Source: an uncultured Erysipelotrichaceae bacterium
Lineage (GTDB): Bacteria; Bacillota_I; Bacilli_A; Erysipelotrichales; Coprobacillaceae
Direction of reading: 5' to 3'
DNA length: 64,000 nt
Assembly: GCA_910588075.1 (NCBI GenBank)
Contig: CAJUOS010000004.1
Coordinates: forward strand, 25,958-89,957
Position 1 is the stretch's first letter; every line of letters starts with the position of its first letter. The position numbers and the translations under genes were made by a program. Shown in pieces: positions 39,797-48,073 of this stretch. The notes under the pieces are model-generated. The model was not told the DNA's origin, made no database searches, and saw only the letters and a program-made list of their open reading frames with translations.

Positions 39797-40285
39797 TTAT
39801 AGAGTTTGAAAATAATGATCAATTTCTTCTCTTGATTTAAAAATAATGATGTTTTTATCAGCTTGATATTTTTCTAATAATTCATATATTTGAGGTAATT
39901 GATTTTTGGGAAAATCAATAATCCATTGTTTAAACTCTTCATCTAATTCATTTTCTATCCATGGTAAATCTTCTCTTTGTTTACCAATACGAGATTTTGC
40001 TCCTTTAAGGCAATCACTTAATGGAAGGTCCAACAAGAATATTGTATCACACTTTTTCAAACGTATCTCTAATGTACGTTGATAATTTCCATCAATAATC
40101 CATTGACTCCTTTTCATCACTTTTTTTAGTTTCATATCAAAATCTTCTCTTGAAATATTAGTTTGATCTGGTTTATGCCATATCATATCCAAATAATATA
40201 ATGGCAGATTTGTTCTGTCTCTTAATTTTCTAGCAAAAGTGCTTTTTCCTGAACCTGGACTTCCAATAACAACAACTTTATCCAT
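39797..40285 (-). CDS. P-loop kinase, FlaR/topology-modulation-like
   Basis: This protein of 162 residues has Walker A GSPGSGKST (about 7-15), the YYLDMIWHKPDQ motif and IIDGNYQRTLEIRL, as in the adenylate-kinase-like DNA topology modulation (FlaR) family. Substrate unknown. ATG 40285 follows GGGGAGGA; the start at 40300 is less likely. Confidence 0.82.
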   Translation of the reverse strand: MDKVVVIGSPGSGKSTFARKLRDRTNLPLYYLDMIWHKPDQTNISREDFDMKLKKVMKRSQWIIDGNYQRTLEIRLKKCDTIFLLDLPLSDCLKGAKSRIGKQREDLPWIENELDEEFKQWIIDFPKNQLPQIYELLEKYQADKNIIIFKSREEIDHYFQTL

Positions 40286-40410
40286 AAATATCCTCCCCAT
40301 TTTATAACCTTCAAAATGAACAAATATTAAAACTATTGATTTATATTAATGTAAGATTTTATCATATCTTTTTTTAGAAGACAAATGAGTTATAACAAGC
40401 TTTTATGAAA

Positions 40411-40436
40411 AAAACTAAGAGTTAAATCTTAGTTTT
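40411..40436 (-). terminator. terminator overlapping stop of following gene
   Basis: AAAACTAAGA and TCTTAGTTTT form a perfect 10-bp stem around GTTAAA; the stem includes the TAA stop of the gene at 40429-40722. Confidence 0.7.
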
Positions 40437-40722
40437 CATATCTCATATCATCTTCTAGACGTTCTTCAAGTTCTAATAAACCTTCTACTGTTAATTCATT
40501 AAGATTTGTATAATCTAAATCATCATCTCTTCCTACAAGAATTTTAATATTTTCAACAATTGGCTGTTTCATATTTAACTCTATGAGCATGTCCTTTAAA
40601 TCCTCTAAAGATAAATGATCAAATTCATCAAGTTCTGATTCAAAAACTTCATAATAAACAGATTTAATTTCTTCTATTAATGCTGTTCTTTCCCTTGTAT
40701 CTTGATTAGTATCACAAGTCAT
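40429..40722 (-). CDS. acidic hypothetical protein
   Basis: This 97-residue protein is very acidic (rich in Glu and Asp) and predicted helical. I do not recognise a family. The ATG 40722 follows AAGGAGG with 8-bp spacing; a TTG at 40740 also lies in frame. It stands alone, divergent from the exonuclease gene. Confidence 0.6.
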   Translation of the reverse strand: MTCDTNQDTRERTALIEEIKSVYYEVFESELDEFDHLSLEDLKDMLIELNMKQPIVENIKILVGRDDDLDYTNLNELTVEGLLELEERLEDDMRYEN

Positions 40723-40846
40723 ATCCTTTTCCTCCTTCAATTTTCCCCTATCAAATATATTATATTATAAATAAAAGCAATTATCTAGATAAGAATTGAT
40801 TTCATTAGCTTTCATCTATGTTATAATAAATAAGAGGTGATGAGTA

Positions 40847-41386
40847 ATGTATAGTAGAGGTTTTTATGTAAAGAAGAAAGTTGATAATTACTGTGTACTT
40901 GATATTGAAACTACAGGACTTTCTTGGCAAGATGATGCTATTATAGAAATAGGGATTTTAAAAATTAGAAATAATAAAATTGTTGAACGTTATTCACAGC
41001 TCATTCAACCACATGTAAGAATCAGTGCTTTTATAACTCAATTAACAGGTATTACAAATGAAATGGTTAGAAATATGCCTAGTATTGATGAAATCAAAGA
41101 AGATGTACTTCACTTTATTGGAAATGATATTATTATTGGTCATAATACATCTTTTGATTTGAATTTTATAGCAAATCACTTTGAAATAGATTTAAAAAAT
41201 CAATATATGGATACTGTACAGTTCTCAAGACTTGTCTATCCTCAATTAAAACATCATCGTTTAAGTGATATGGTTGAATATTTACATTTATCTAACAACG
41301 AACATAGAGCTTTAGCAGATTGTATTTCAACATATGAACTCTATGAAAATTGTAAAAATGAATTAATTAAAAAAAGATACTTCTAA
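40847..41386 (+). CDS. DnaQ-like 3'-5' exonuclease (DEDD family)
   Basis: This 179-residue protein has the exonuclease motifs CVLDIETTGLS (ExoI, Asp and Glu), GHNTSFDLNFI (ExoII, Asp) and HRALADCISTYELY (ExoIII, His and Asp), the order of DEDDh nucleases such as DNA polymerase III epsilon. It is a stand-alone exonuclease, probably for DNA or RNA trimming. ATG follows GAGGTGATG. It is convergent with the GTPase fusion gene. Confidence 0.88.
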   Translation: MYSRGFYVKKKVDNYCVLDIETTGLSWQDDAIIEIGILKIRNNKIVERYSQLIQPHVRISAFITQLTGITNEMVRNMPSIDEIKEDVLHFIGNDIIIGHNTSFDLNFIANHFEIDLKNQYMDTVQFSRLVYPQLKHHRLSDMVEYLHLSNNEHRALADCISTYELYENCKNELIKKRYF

Positions 41387-41407
41387 AAAAATGAAGTATC
41401 TATTTTT
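41375..41407. terminator. bidirectional terminator between convergent genes
   Basis: AGATACTTC (41375-41383) and GAAGTATCT (41393-41401) form a perfect 9-bp stem covering the end of both the exonuclease and GTPase genes, with A/T runs on both sides. Confidence 0.75.
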
Positions 41408-43961
41408 GATATTTTTGAATATCTTCTAATAATAAATTATGATTTTTTTCTTGTTTTCTTTCAAATTCTTCTTTTTTGGTTTTTACTAATGATTCTACTT
41501 CAAGTTTTAATTCTCTAGATGACATACGCCTTGCTCCACGTCCAATAACTATCATTTGTTCTAGAGCATCAGATGTTGCTACAACAACATTATATTTTTG
41601 ACTCAATTGATGTGTTACATGCTCAATATACATATCTGCAGTTTGTGCCTCTTTTGTATAAACAATATGAACATTATGTAATTGTTCAACTGTTCCCAAA
41701 TTTCCTTTCACTTTATAAGCATCAAAAACAATAATAAGTAGACATTGTTTATAACCTTGATAGTTTCCTAAAATATCAATCAAACGTGTACGTGCTGTAT
41801 CTAAATGGTTTTTAGCTAAGTTTTTTAATTCTGGCCAAGAATAAATAACATTATAACCATCAACTAATAAACATTCTGGTAATGGTTGAACAATCTTTAC
41901 TTGTGAATCTAATTCTTTCTTATAATCAAAACTATCAGATAATCTACGTTTAACTGTTCCATAAGTACGTGTAAAAATATCTTCCAATTCTTGTTCTTCA
42001 TTGAGAGAAGTTGAATATTTAACATGTTGATATTGTTGACTTTGTTTATTCCATTCACTATCTATATGCATATATTCTTTCACATCATTCCATTTAACAT
42101 AAAAACCTGCTCCATGAGAACAAAATATAGATCCTGTTGGATTATGAATATCTTTTTCACTATCATATTGCATACTTGCAACGACTTCATCTTGATCTTC
42201 ACATTGTTGATATCCACTTAAAGAACAATACAATTTTCCTTGTCCTTTTGTATAAGAAACAACCTCTTTTTGATAATTCTTCATTTTTCTTACAGGAGCT
42301 TGTCCCTCTACAACAGCTATATTTTCTAATGTTGTAGAAATAGTAAAATGCCCTTTCATGTTTTCTATATCAAATATAGCTCTACTCAAATATTCTTGAG
42401 GTACTTCTAAACGAAATTGAAAATATGGTTCTAATAAAATAGATTCTGTACACTTAAGTCCATGTCTTACAGCTCGATATGTCGCTTCTCTAAAATCTCC
42501 ACCTTCAGTATGTTTTAAATGTGCTTTTCCAGTAAGTAATGTTATTTTTATATCTGTAATTGCTGCTCCTGTTAATACTCCTATATGTTTTTTTTCTTTT
42601 AAATGAGTAAGAATTAAATTTTGCCAATGTTTATCCAAAACATCTTCACTACACTGTGTTGAAAAATGTAAACCACTTCCTCTTTCTCCTGGTTCTAACA
42701 ATAAATGCACTTCTGCATAATGACGAAGCGGTTCATAATGACCAATTCCCTCTACTGCTTGAATAATTGTTTCTTTATAAATAATATTTCCTTGACTTAT
42801 TTCTACATCAACATGAAATCGATCAGCAATTATCTTTTTTAATATTTCTATTTGTATTTCACCCATTAATTGAATCAATATATCATCATTTTCATCTGAA
42901 AATTGAATATGTAAATTAGGATCTTCTTCTGCTAATTGTTTTATATTATGTATCATTGTATATTTATCACAATCTTGAGGTAAGATAATATGATAATTCA
43001 TATATGGTTCTAATAAAGGCTGATACATATAATTTTCTGTTCCTAAACCTTCACCAAGTTGAATATTTTTTAATCCTTGAATAGCACAAACACTTCCTGC
43101 ATATACTTCATCTAATACTTGATATTTATTTCCTATATACTGACGAATTTGATCAACTTTGCCATAATGATCAAGCTGTTGTTTAACTTTGAGACTTCCT
43201 CCTGTTATTTTCATATGAACTAAGCGCTGTCCTTGAGTATCTCTTGTTATTTTATAAACTTTTGCTTTGAATTCTTGCGGATAATTTTTTTCTTTTATAA
43301 ATGAAGTTATACTATCTAGAAATTCTTTAACTCCTTCCATCTTCAATGCTGAACCAAAATAACAAGGAAAAGTTTCTCTTTTATATATAGCCTCTTGTAT
43401 AGATGAATGTTTTAATGTTTGGGTTTCTAAATATTCATTAAGCAATGTTTCATTGTTTAATGCTATGGTTTCTAAGGATTCTTTAGAAAAATGAGTAAAG
43501 TCAAGACATTTATCATCTATTGTATTTTGTAATTCTTTGATTAGATTTTGTATATCTGTTTGTAAAATATCTATTTTATTCAAAAAAATAAACGTTGGAA
43601 TTTGATAATATTTTAATAATTCCCAAATTGTTTTTGTATGATTTTGTACTCCATCTATTGAACTTATTACAAGAATTGCATAATCTAATATTTGTAAAGT
43701 CCTTTCCATTTCTGAAGAAAAGTCTACATGTCCAGGTGTATCTATTAAAGTTATTTCTACATCTTTCCAATCAAACATAGCTTGTTTAGAGAAAATAGTA
43801 ATTCCTCTTTCTTTTTCTTGATGATTATAATCTAAAAAGGCATTCCCATGATCAACCCTTCCTAATTTTCTAATACTTCCTGCTAAATAAAGCATACTTT
43901 CTGATAAAGTTGTTTTTCCTGCATCAACATGGGCTAATATTCCTATCACTGTTTTTTTCAT
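41400..43961 (-). CDS. Tet(M)-like ribosomal GTPase fused to Rae1/YacP NYN nuclease domain
   Basis: Residues 1 to about 650 are a translation GTPase of the EF-G/Tet(M) branch: G1 AHVDAGKTT, G3 DTPGHVDF, G4 NKID, and the RAVRHGL region of domain IV. Residues 698-853 form a separate NYN domain of the YacP/Rae1 type: LLVDGYNVIYSWPEL, IVFDAYKVKG, EAQTADMYIE and VVVATSDALEQ carry its conserved acidic residues; IGRGARRMSS is typical of YacP. Rae1 cuts mRNA in the ribosomal A site in Bacillus. The fusion suggests a factor that enters the ribosome and cleaves RNA. Resistance to tetracycline cannot be assumed. ATG follows GGTGATAAA. A helical tail ends the protein. Confidence 0.85.
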   Translation of the reverse strand: MKKTVIGILAHVDAGKTTLSESMLYLAGSIRKLGRVDHGNAFLDYNHQEKERGITIFSKQAMFDWKDVEITLIDTPGHVDFSSEMERTLQILDYAILVISSIDGVQNHTKTIWELLKYYQIPTFIFLNKIDILQTDIQNLIKELQNTIDDKCLDFTHFSKESLETIALNNETLLNEYLETQTLKHSSIQEAIYKRETFPCYFGSALKMEGVKEFLDSITSFIKEKNYPQEFKAKVYKITRDTQGQRLVHMKITGGSLKVKQQLDHYGKVDQIRQYIGNKYQVLDEVYAGSVCAIQGLKNIQLGEGLGTENYMYQPLLEPYMNYHIILPQDCDKYTMIHNIKQLAEEDPNLHIQFSDENDDILIQLMGEIQIEILKKIIADRFHVDVEISQGNIIYKETIIQAVEGIGHYEPLRHYAEVHLLLEPGERGSGLHFSTQCSEDVLDKHWQNLILTHLKEKKHIGVLTGAAITDIKITLLTGKAHLKHTEGGDFREATYRAVRHGLKCTESILLEPYFQFRLEVPQEYLSRAIFDIENMKGHFTISTTLENIAVVEGQAPVRKMKNYQKEVVSYTKGQGKLYCSLSGYQQCEDQDEVVASMQYDSEKDIHNPTGSIFCSHGAGFYVKWNDVKEYMHIDSEWNKQSQQYQHVKYSTSLNEEQELEDIFTRTYGTVKRRLSDSFDYKKELDSQVKIVQPLPECLLVDGYNVIYSWPELKNLAKNHLDTARTRLIDILGNYQGYKQCLLIIVFDAYKVKGNLGTVEQLHNVHIVYTKEAQTADMYIEHVTHQLSQKYNVVVATSDALEQMIVIGRGARRMSSRELKLEVESLVKTKKEEFERKQEKNHNLLLEDIQKYQK

Positions 43962-43997
43962 TTTATCACCACTTTATTTCATATTTTAAGATAAAAA

Positions 43998-44025
43998 ACC
44001 ATTAACAAAAAATCTTGTTAATAGT
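43998..44025 (-). terminator. terminator of diguanylate cyclase gene
   Basis: On the minus strand ACTATTAACAA pairs with TTGTTAATGGT and is followed by TTTTTT, 9 bp beyond the cyclase stop. Confidence 0.75.
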
Positions 44026-44033
44026 TTTAATGC

Positions 44034-44870
44034 TTATTGAATCAATACTTTATTTTTTTCTTTTTTTGCTTGATAAAGCAAATAATCTGCTTTATTAAAC
44101 AATTCTTCTACTTTTCCTTCCTCATTAACTCCACCCATACTCACTGTTATATGCATTGTTGGATATTTTTCAATAACTAATTCACTTATCGCTTTTCTAA
44201 TCTTTTCTAATTTTAATATAAAAATATCTTTAGGAATATTTCTAAAAACAATAACAAATTCATCTCCACCATAGCGAATAACCAAATCATTACTTCGTAT
44301 AAAAAATTGAATAGTTTGAACAATTGAACGTAAAGCTATATCTCCTGCTTCATGTCCATATGTATCATTAATATTTTTAAAATCATCAGCATCAACTACT
44401 ACTACTGAAAAGTCATCATACAATCCAACAAGTTGATCTTCATAAAAGTGTCTATTATATGCTCCAGTGAGTGCATCTTCATAAATCTTTTTATTTGTAT
44501 TAAGAATAGACTGTACTAACTCATTTTGTCCATATGCATCAAATGAAATTTCATATGTAATATGTAAAACTGTTTCTAAAACAAGAGGAGTGTCTTCCAC
44601 TTCTATATACATAGCTGTTACATAATATATGTCATCATCAACAAATTCAAATTTTGAAACTTTTGTTTTTTGAACTAAAGCTTTTGTTGCTATACAGTTA
44701 TCACATTTTTTTTCTTTTTCCCATATTTCATAACAACATTCAGTTTCTTTTTTTAATCCTTCTTTATCTATATAAACATACTGATTCATACTTCTTAAAT
44801 CTACAATTCTCACAGTATCAAAGATTATATTCAAATGTTTTACTAATGAAATCATTTCTTCTTTTTTCAT
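44034..44870 (-). CDS. diguanylate cyclase with Cys-rich PAS-like sensor
   Basis: This 278-residue protein has an N-terminal PAS-like sensor (about 1-110) with the cysteine cluster ECCYEIWEKEKKCDNC and a C-terminal GGDEF domain (about 125-278). The catalytic motif is RYGGDEF, and RSND, five residues before it, fits the c-di-GMP inhibitory site RxxD. It should make c-di-GMP in the cytoplasm, with a soluble sensor. The cysteines may bind a metal or redox cofactor; that is inference. ATG follows AGGAGAAATG. No EAL or PilZ gene is nearby. Confidence 0.85.
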   Translation of the reverse strand: MKKEEMISLVKHLNIIFDTVRIVDLRSMNQYVYIDKEGLKKETECCYEIWEKEKKCDNCIATKALVQKTKVSKFEFVDDDIYYVTAMYIEVEDTPLVLETVLHITYEISFDAYGQNELVQSILNTNKKIYEDALTGAYNRHFYEDQLVGLYDDFSVVVVDADDFKNINDTYGHEAGDIALRSIVQTIQFFIRSNDLVIRYGGDEFVIVFRNIPKDIFILKLEKIRKAISELVIEKYPTMHITVSMGGVNEEGKVEELFNKADYLLYQAKKEKNKVLIQ

Positions 44871-45034
44871 ATCTCATTTCTCCTACTTTAATTGAGAAAT
44901 ATTTTAATATCTCTATTTGTTTTCTATTTTTAATAAACACGATTTCTGAAAACATTATATCATCTTTATTTCTATATGGATAGTTTTTTTATATATCAAT
45001 TCTATATATCTTACTATGATTATATATACTAAAA

Positions 45035-45057
45035 AATGTGAGAATATATCTCACATT
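45035..45057 (-). terminator. terminator of trigger-factor-like gene
   Basis: On the minus strand AATGTGAGA pairs with TCTCACATT around TATAT and is followed by TTTT; it ends 3 bp past the stop codon. Confidence 0.75.
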
Positions 45058-45059
45058 CC

Positions 45060-46013
45060 TTATTCATTAATATTTGCACTTTGAATAATCAGTTGACTTG
45101 CTTTTACACGATTAAAATCACGTTTTAAATCTTCAACTTTGACTTTTTCTAAAACTTGTTCTTTTGTCATTTGATTTTGTTGTGCAATAGCTTCTACTTG
45201 TTGATCAACTTCTTCATCAGTTGTTGATAAATTTTCCACAACAACAATTTCATCAATAATAGCTTCGAATATAGCTTGTTGTTTAGCTGATGGTTCTAAT
45301 TGTTGACGAAGTGCTTCTTCATTCATTCCCATCATTTGTAAGTATTGTTCTAATTGCATTCCTTGTCTTGCTAATTCCATACTAATATGTTGAATATGTT
45401 GTTTCATTGCAACATCAATATCTTCTTGACTTACTTCTACTTCACAATTTTTAAGCAACTTATCAAAAATAGCATTTTCTACTTCACTTCTATATGTTTG
45501 GTCATATTGTGCTTGAAGACTTGCTTTCATTGCTTCATTTAAGTCTGCAACTGTTTTAACATCTGGTACATTTAATGATACTACAAATTCATCATTTAAC
45601 TCTGCTTCTTTTTTTACTTCTATTTTATGAACTGTCACTTTAAAAATAACATCTGCTCCTGCTAAATCTGCCATTCCATAATTTTCTGGAAAAGTTAAAT
45701 TTAATTCTTTTGTTTCTCCTTTTTTCATTCCAATCATCTGATCTTCAAAACCTGGAATAAATTGTCCAGAACCAATTTCTAATCTATGATTATCTGCTTT
45801 TCCACCATCAAAAGGAACACCATCTTTAAATCCTTCAAAATCAATAGTTGTCATGTCTCCCTGTTCTACAGTATCTCCTGCTTTTTCAACATATGTTGAA
45901 TTTTGAGCGACTAATGCTTGAACTTGTTGTTCAACTTCTTCAGGAGTAACACTTTGTTTTTGTACTGTTACTTCAATTTCTTTGTATTGTCCTAACTTAT
46001 TTATTTTACTCAT
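45060..46013 (-). CDS. trigger-factor-like peptidyl-prolyl isomerase without ribosome-binding domain
   Basis: This protein of about 317 residues aligns with trigger factor from just before the FKBP domain: TTIDFEGFKDGVPFDGGKAD, GSGQFIPGFEDQMIGMKKG and LTFPENYG (about 54-115) form the isomerase, and the rest is the helical chaperone domain. The N-terminal ribosome-docking domain with its GFRxGK signature is missing; full trigger factor is about 430 residues. ATG 46013 follows AAAGGAAAG; the upstream extension to 46073 is unsupported. It may chaperone proteins off the ribosome. A normal tig would be expected elsewhere. Confidence 0.82.
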   Translation of the reverse strand: MSKINKLGQYKEIEVTVQKQSVTPEEVEQQVQALVAQNSTYVEKAGDTVEQGDMTTIDFEGFKDGVPFDGGKADNHRLEIGSGQFIPGFEDQMIGMKKGETKELNLTFPENYGMADLAGADVIFKVTVHKIEVKKEAELNDEFVVSLNVPDVKTVADLNEAMKASLQAQYDQTYRSEVENAIFDKLLKNCEVEVSQEDIDVAMKQHIQHISMELARQGMQLEQYLQMMGMNEEALRQQLEPSAKQQAIFEAIIDEIVVVENLSTTDEEVDQQVEAIAQQNQMTKEQVLEKVKVEDLKRDFNRVKASQLIIQSANINE

Positions 46014-46094
46014 ACTACTTTCCTTTCTTTTATTATGTTGTTCATTGTAACACAAATGAATAGTTTTAATCAACTTTACTTCAAATATCTCTTT

Positions 46095-47249
46095 TTATTT
46101 TTTTAATATTTGTTGAATAAGTTCTTCATTGTTTTTTGTTTTTCTAAATAAATAAAGTAATTGATCTACAGCTTGATCAGATTTTAAACCATTTAATGCT
46201 TTTCGCATCTTATTAACAGCTTCTAATTCTGATTCAGTTAATAATAAATCTTCTCTTCTTGTTCCTGATTTTAGAAGATCTATAGCTGGAAAAATTCTTC
46301 TTTCTTGTAATTTACGACTTAATACAACTTCCATATTTCCTGTTCCTTTAAATTCTTCAAAGATAACATCATCTATTTTACTTCCAGTTTCAACCAATGC
46401 TGTTGCTAAAATGGTTAAACTTCCACATTCTCTTGTATTTCTTGCAGCACCAAAAAAACGTTTTGGCATATATAATGCATTTGGATCTAGCCCTCCTGAT
46501 AATGTTCTTCCAGAAGGAGTTGTTGTTAAATTATATGCACGTGCTAATCTTGTAATACTATCTAATAAAATCATAACATCTTTACCACACTCTACTAAAC
46601 ATTTGGCACGTTCAATAACCATTTCAGATACTTTTTTATGACGTTCTGGTAATTCATCAAATGTTGAATAAATCACTTCTACATTTTCACCACCAATAGC
46701 TTCTTTAATATCTGTTACTTCTTCTGGTCTTTCATCTATTAACAAAATAATTAAATGAATTTCTGGATGACTTTCTTTCACAGATATAGCAATATCTTTT
46801 AATAATGTTGTTTTTCCTGCTTTAGGTGGTGAAACAATAACACCTCTTTGTCCTTTACCTATTGGAGATAATAAATCTATAATACGCATAGATAAACTAT
46901 GATTTAATTTAATTCTTTCATTTGGAAAAATCGGGGTTAAATCTTCAAAAGGATTACGATACTTGGCAATGGCACAATCTAAATCATTGATTGTTTCAAC
47001 TCTTAATAAAGCTCTAAATCTTTCTGTTGACTTAGGTTCTCGAATATATCCTGTAATTGCATCTCCTGTTTTCAAATTAAAACGTCGTATTTGTGAAGCA
47101 GATACATATATATCTTCTTTACCTGTTAAATAATTATCACTTCTTATAAATCCAAAACCATCAGGTAAAACTTCTATTATTCCATTTTCCACTTTTCCTG
47201 TAGGTTCATCTTTTGTTTCTATTGACTGATCGACTTCATTTGTATTCAT
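46095..47249 (-). CDS. rho: transcription termination factor Rho (short form)
   Basis: This 384-residue ATPase is Rho: the cold-shock-like RNA-binding domain (about 22-90; VLPDGFGFIRSDNYL and DIYVSASQIRRFNL), Walker A SPPKAGKTTLL, Walker B VMILLDSITRLARAYN and the Q-loop/R-loop regions. The N-terminal helical Rho_N domain is lacking, since the protein begins about 20 residues before the RNA-binding domain; Bacillus Rho has about 427 residues. It should terminate transcripts that are not being translated. ATG follows AAAAGGAG. It lies 82 bp upstream of the trigger-factor-like gene on the same strand. Confidence 0.92.
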   Translation of the reverse strand: MNTNEVDQSIETKDEPTGKVENGIIEVLPDGFGFIRSDNYLTGKEDIYVSASQIRRFNLKTGDAITGYIREPKSTERFRALLRVETINDLDCAIAKYRNPFEDLTPIFPNERIKLNHSLSMRIIDLLSPIGKGQRGVIVSPPKAGKTTLLKDIAISVKESHPEIHLIILLIDERPEEVTDIKEAIGGENVEVIYSTFDELPERHKKVSEMVIERAKCLVECGKDVMILLDSITRLARAYNLTTTPSGRTLSGGLDPNALYMPKRFFGAARNTRECGSLTILATALVETGSKIDDVIFEEFKGTGNMEVVLSRKLQERRIFPAIDLLKSGTRREDLLLTESELEAVNKMRKALNGLKSDQAVDQLLYLFRKTKNNEELIQQILKK

Positions 47250-47998
47250 GTTTGTAACTCCTTTTTTATGTCCAAATACATTCTATCAAATATTTGTATG
47301 ATTTGACATAAAAATTTGAATATAATTTTTTATTTAAGACTGATTAAAAAAGTAATATTTATTAATTATTAAAAATCTAAATATAAAATCATATTTTCTT
47401 TTATTTTATATTTTTAAAATTTTATATTCTTTTCTTATGATATCTTTAAAATAATACAATATGTATATATTTCTATAAATATCATATTATATAAACTGCA
47501 TTTTTTCAAAAATCTTTATAATAATAAATAACAAACTTTTCTCTTTGTTTTTAAGCAAAGGTTATTTTTTTATTTTCCATACACAAATATTTAAAATACT
47601 TTGAACCCCCCCCCTTAAATATAATATTCTATAAGTAATGGATGTCTTTTTATTTGATAAGATATATTTTTTCTCTTTATAAATTGATTAATATACTAAT
47701 GAAAACTTAATATATTAGATAATCTTTTTAGTTAAGTGATAACACAAAATCTATTTCATTTTTAATATATTGTTTATGTAATAAATATTAATAATTTTAA
47801 CTTGCTTATTATTTGAATCTTGAGATTTGTATATAATTATTGGATTACAAATATAAAAGTTATTTGAAGAAAATTTTTAAAGAACTCATAATCTATATTT
47901 TAGTGTATATTTAAAATATATTCCTGAGTCTTTTTTATTTCATTTTCTTTAATCATTAATTTATCACTACAATATTATATCCTATTAAAAACCACCTA
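47250..47998. other. AT-rich intergenic region with a C9 run and forward hairpin
   Basis: This gap holds no gene that I can support. On the forward strand a stem AATAAC..CTTTG / CAAAG..GTTATT with TTTTTTT (47529-47570) resembles a terminator but no gene precedes it. A run of nine C residues lies at 47606-47614. On the minus strand the region should contain the rho promoter and leader. A nine-codon minus frame (MENKKITFA) follows a G-run, too short to call. Confidence 0.45.
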
Positions 47999-48066
47999 TT
48001 ATATGCTTATATAAGCGTATAATATTGACTTGATTATTCTATTATTCTAATATGATAGTGAGGTGG
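47999..48066 (+). promoter_or_regulatory. WYL gene promoter with 24-bp palindrome
   Basis: A near-perfect palindrome at 47999-48022 (half-sites TTATATGCTTAT and ATAAGCGTATAA, 11 of 12 positions symmetric) ends 2 bp before TTGACT (48025-48030), which is 17 bp from TAATAT (48048-48053). GAGGTGG then precedes the ATG. The palindrome is placed like an operator just upstream of the -35 element and may bind the WYL protein itself or another regulator. Confidence 0.55.
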
Positions 48067-48073
48067 GTATATA

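Noticed and set aside
41400-43961. Tetracycline-resistance protein
   Set aside because: The GTPase half looks like Tet(M), but the C-terminal nuclease fusion marks a different subgroup; resistance cannot be inferred.
47861-47880. A 17-base match between a spacer (49872-49901) and the rho-WYL intergenic region
   Set aside because: The match covers only just over half the spacer and is entirely A/T-rich, so it is expected by chance; it is not evidence of self-targeting.
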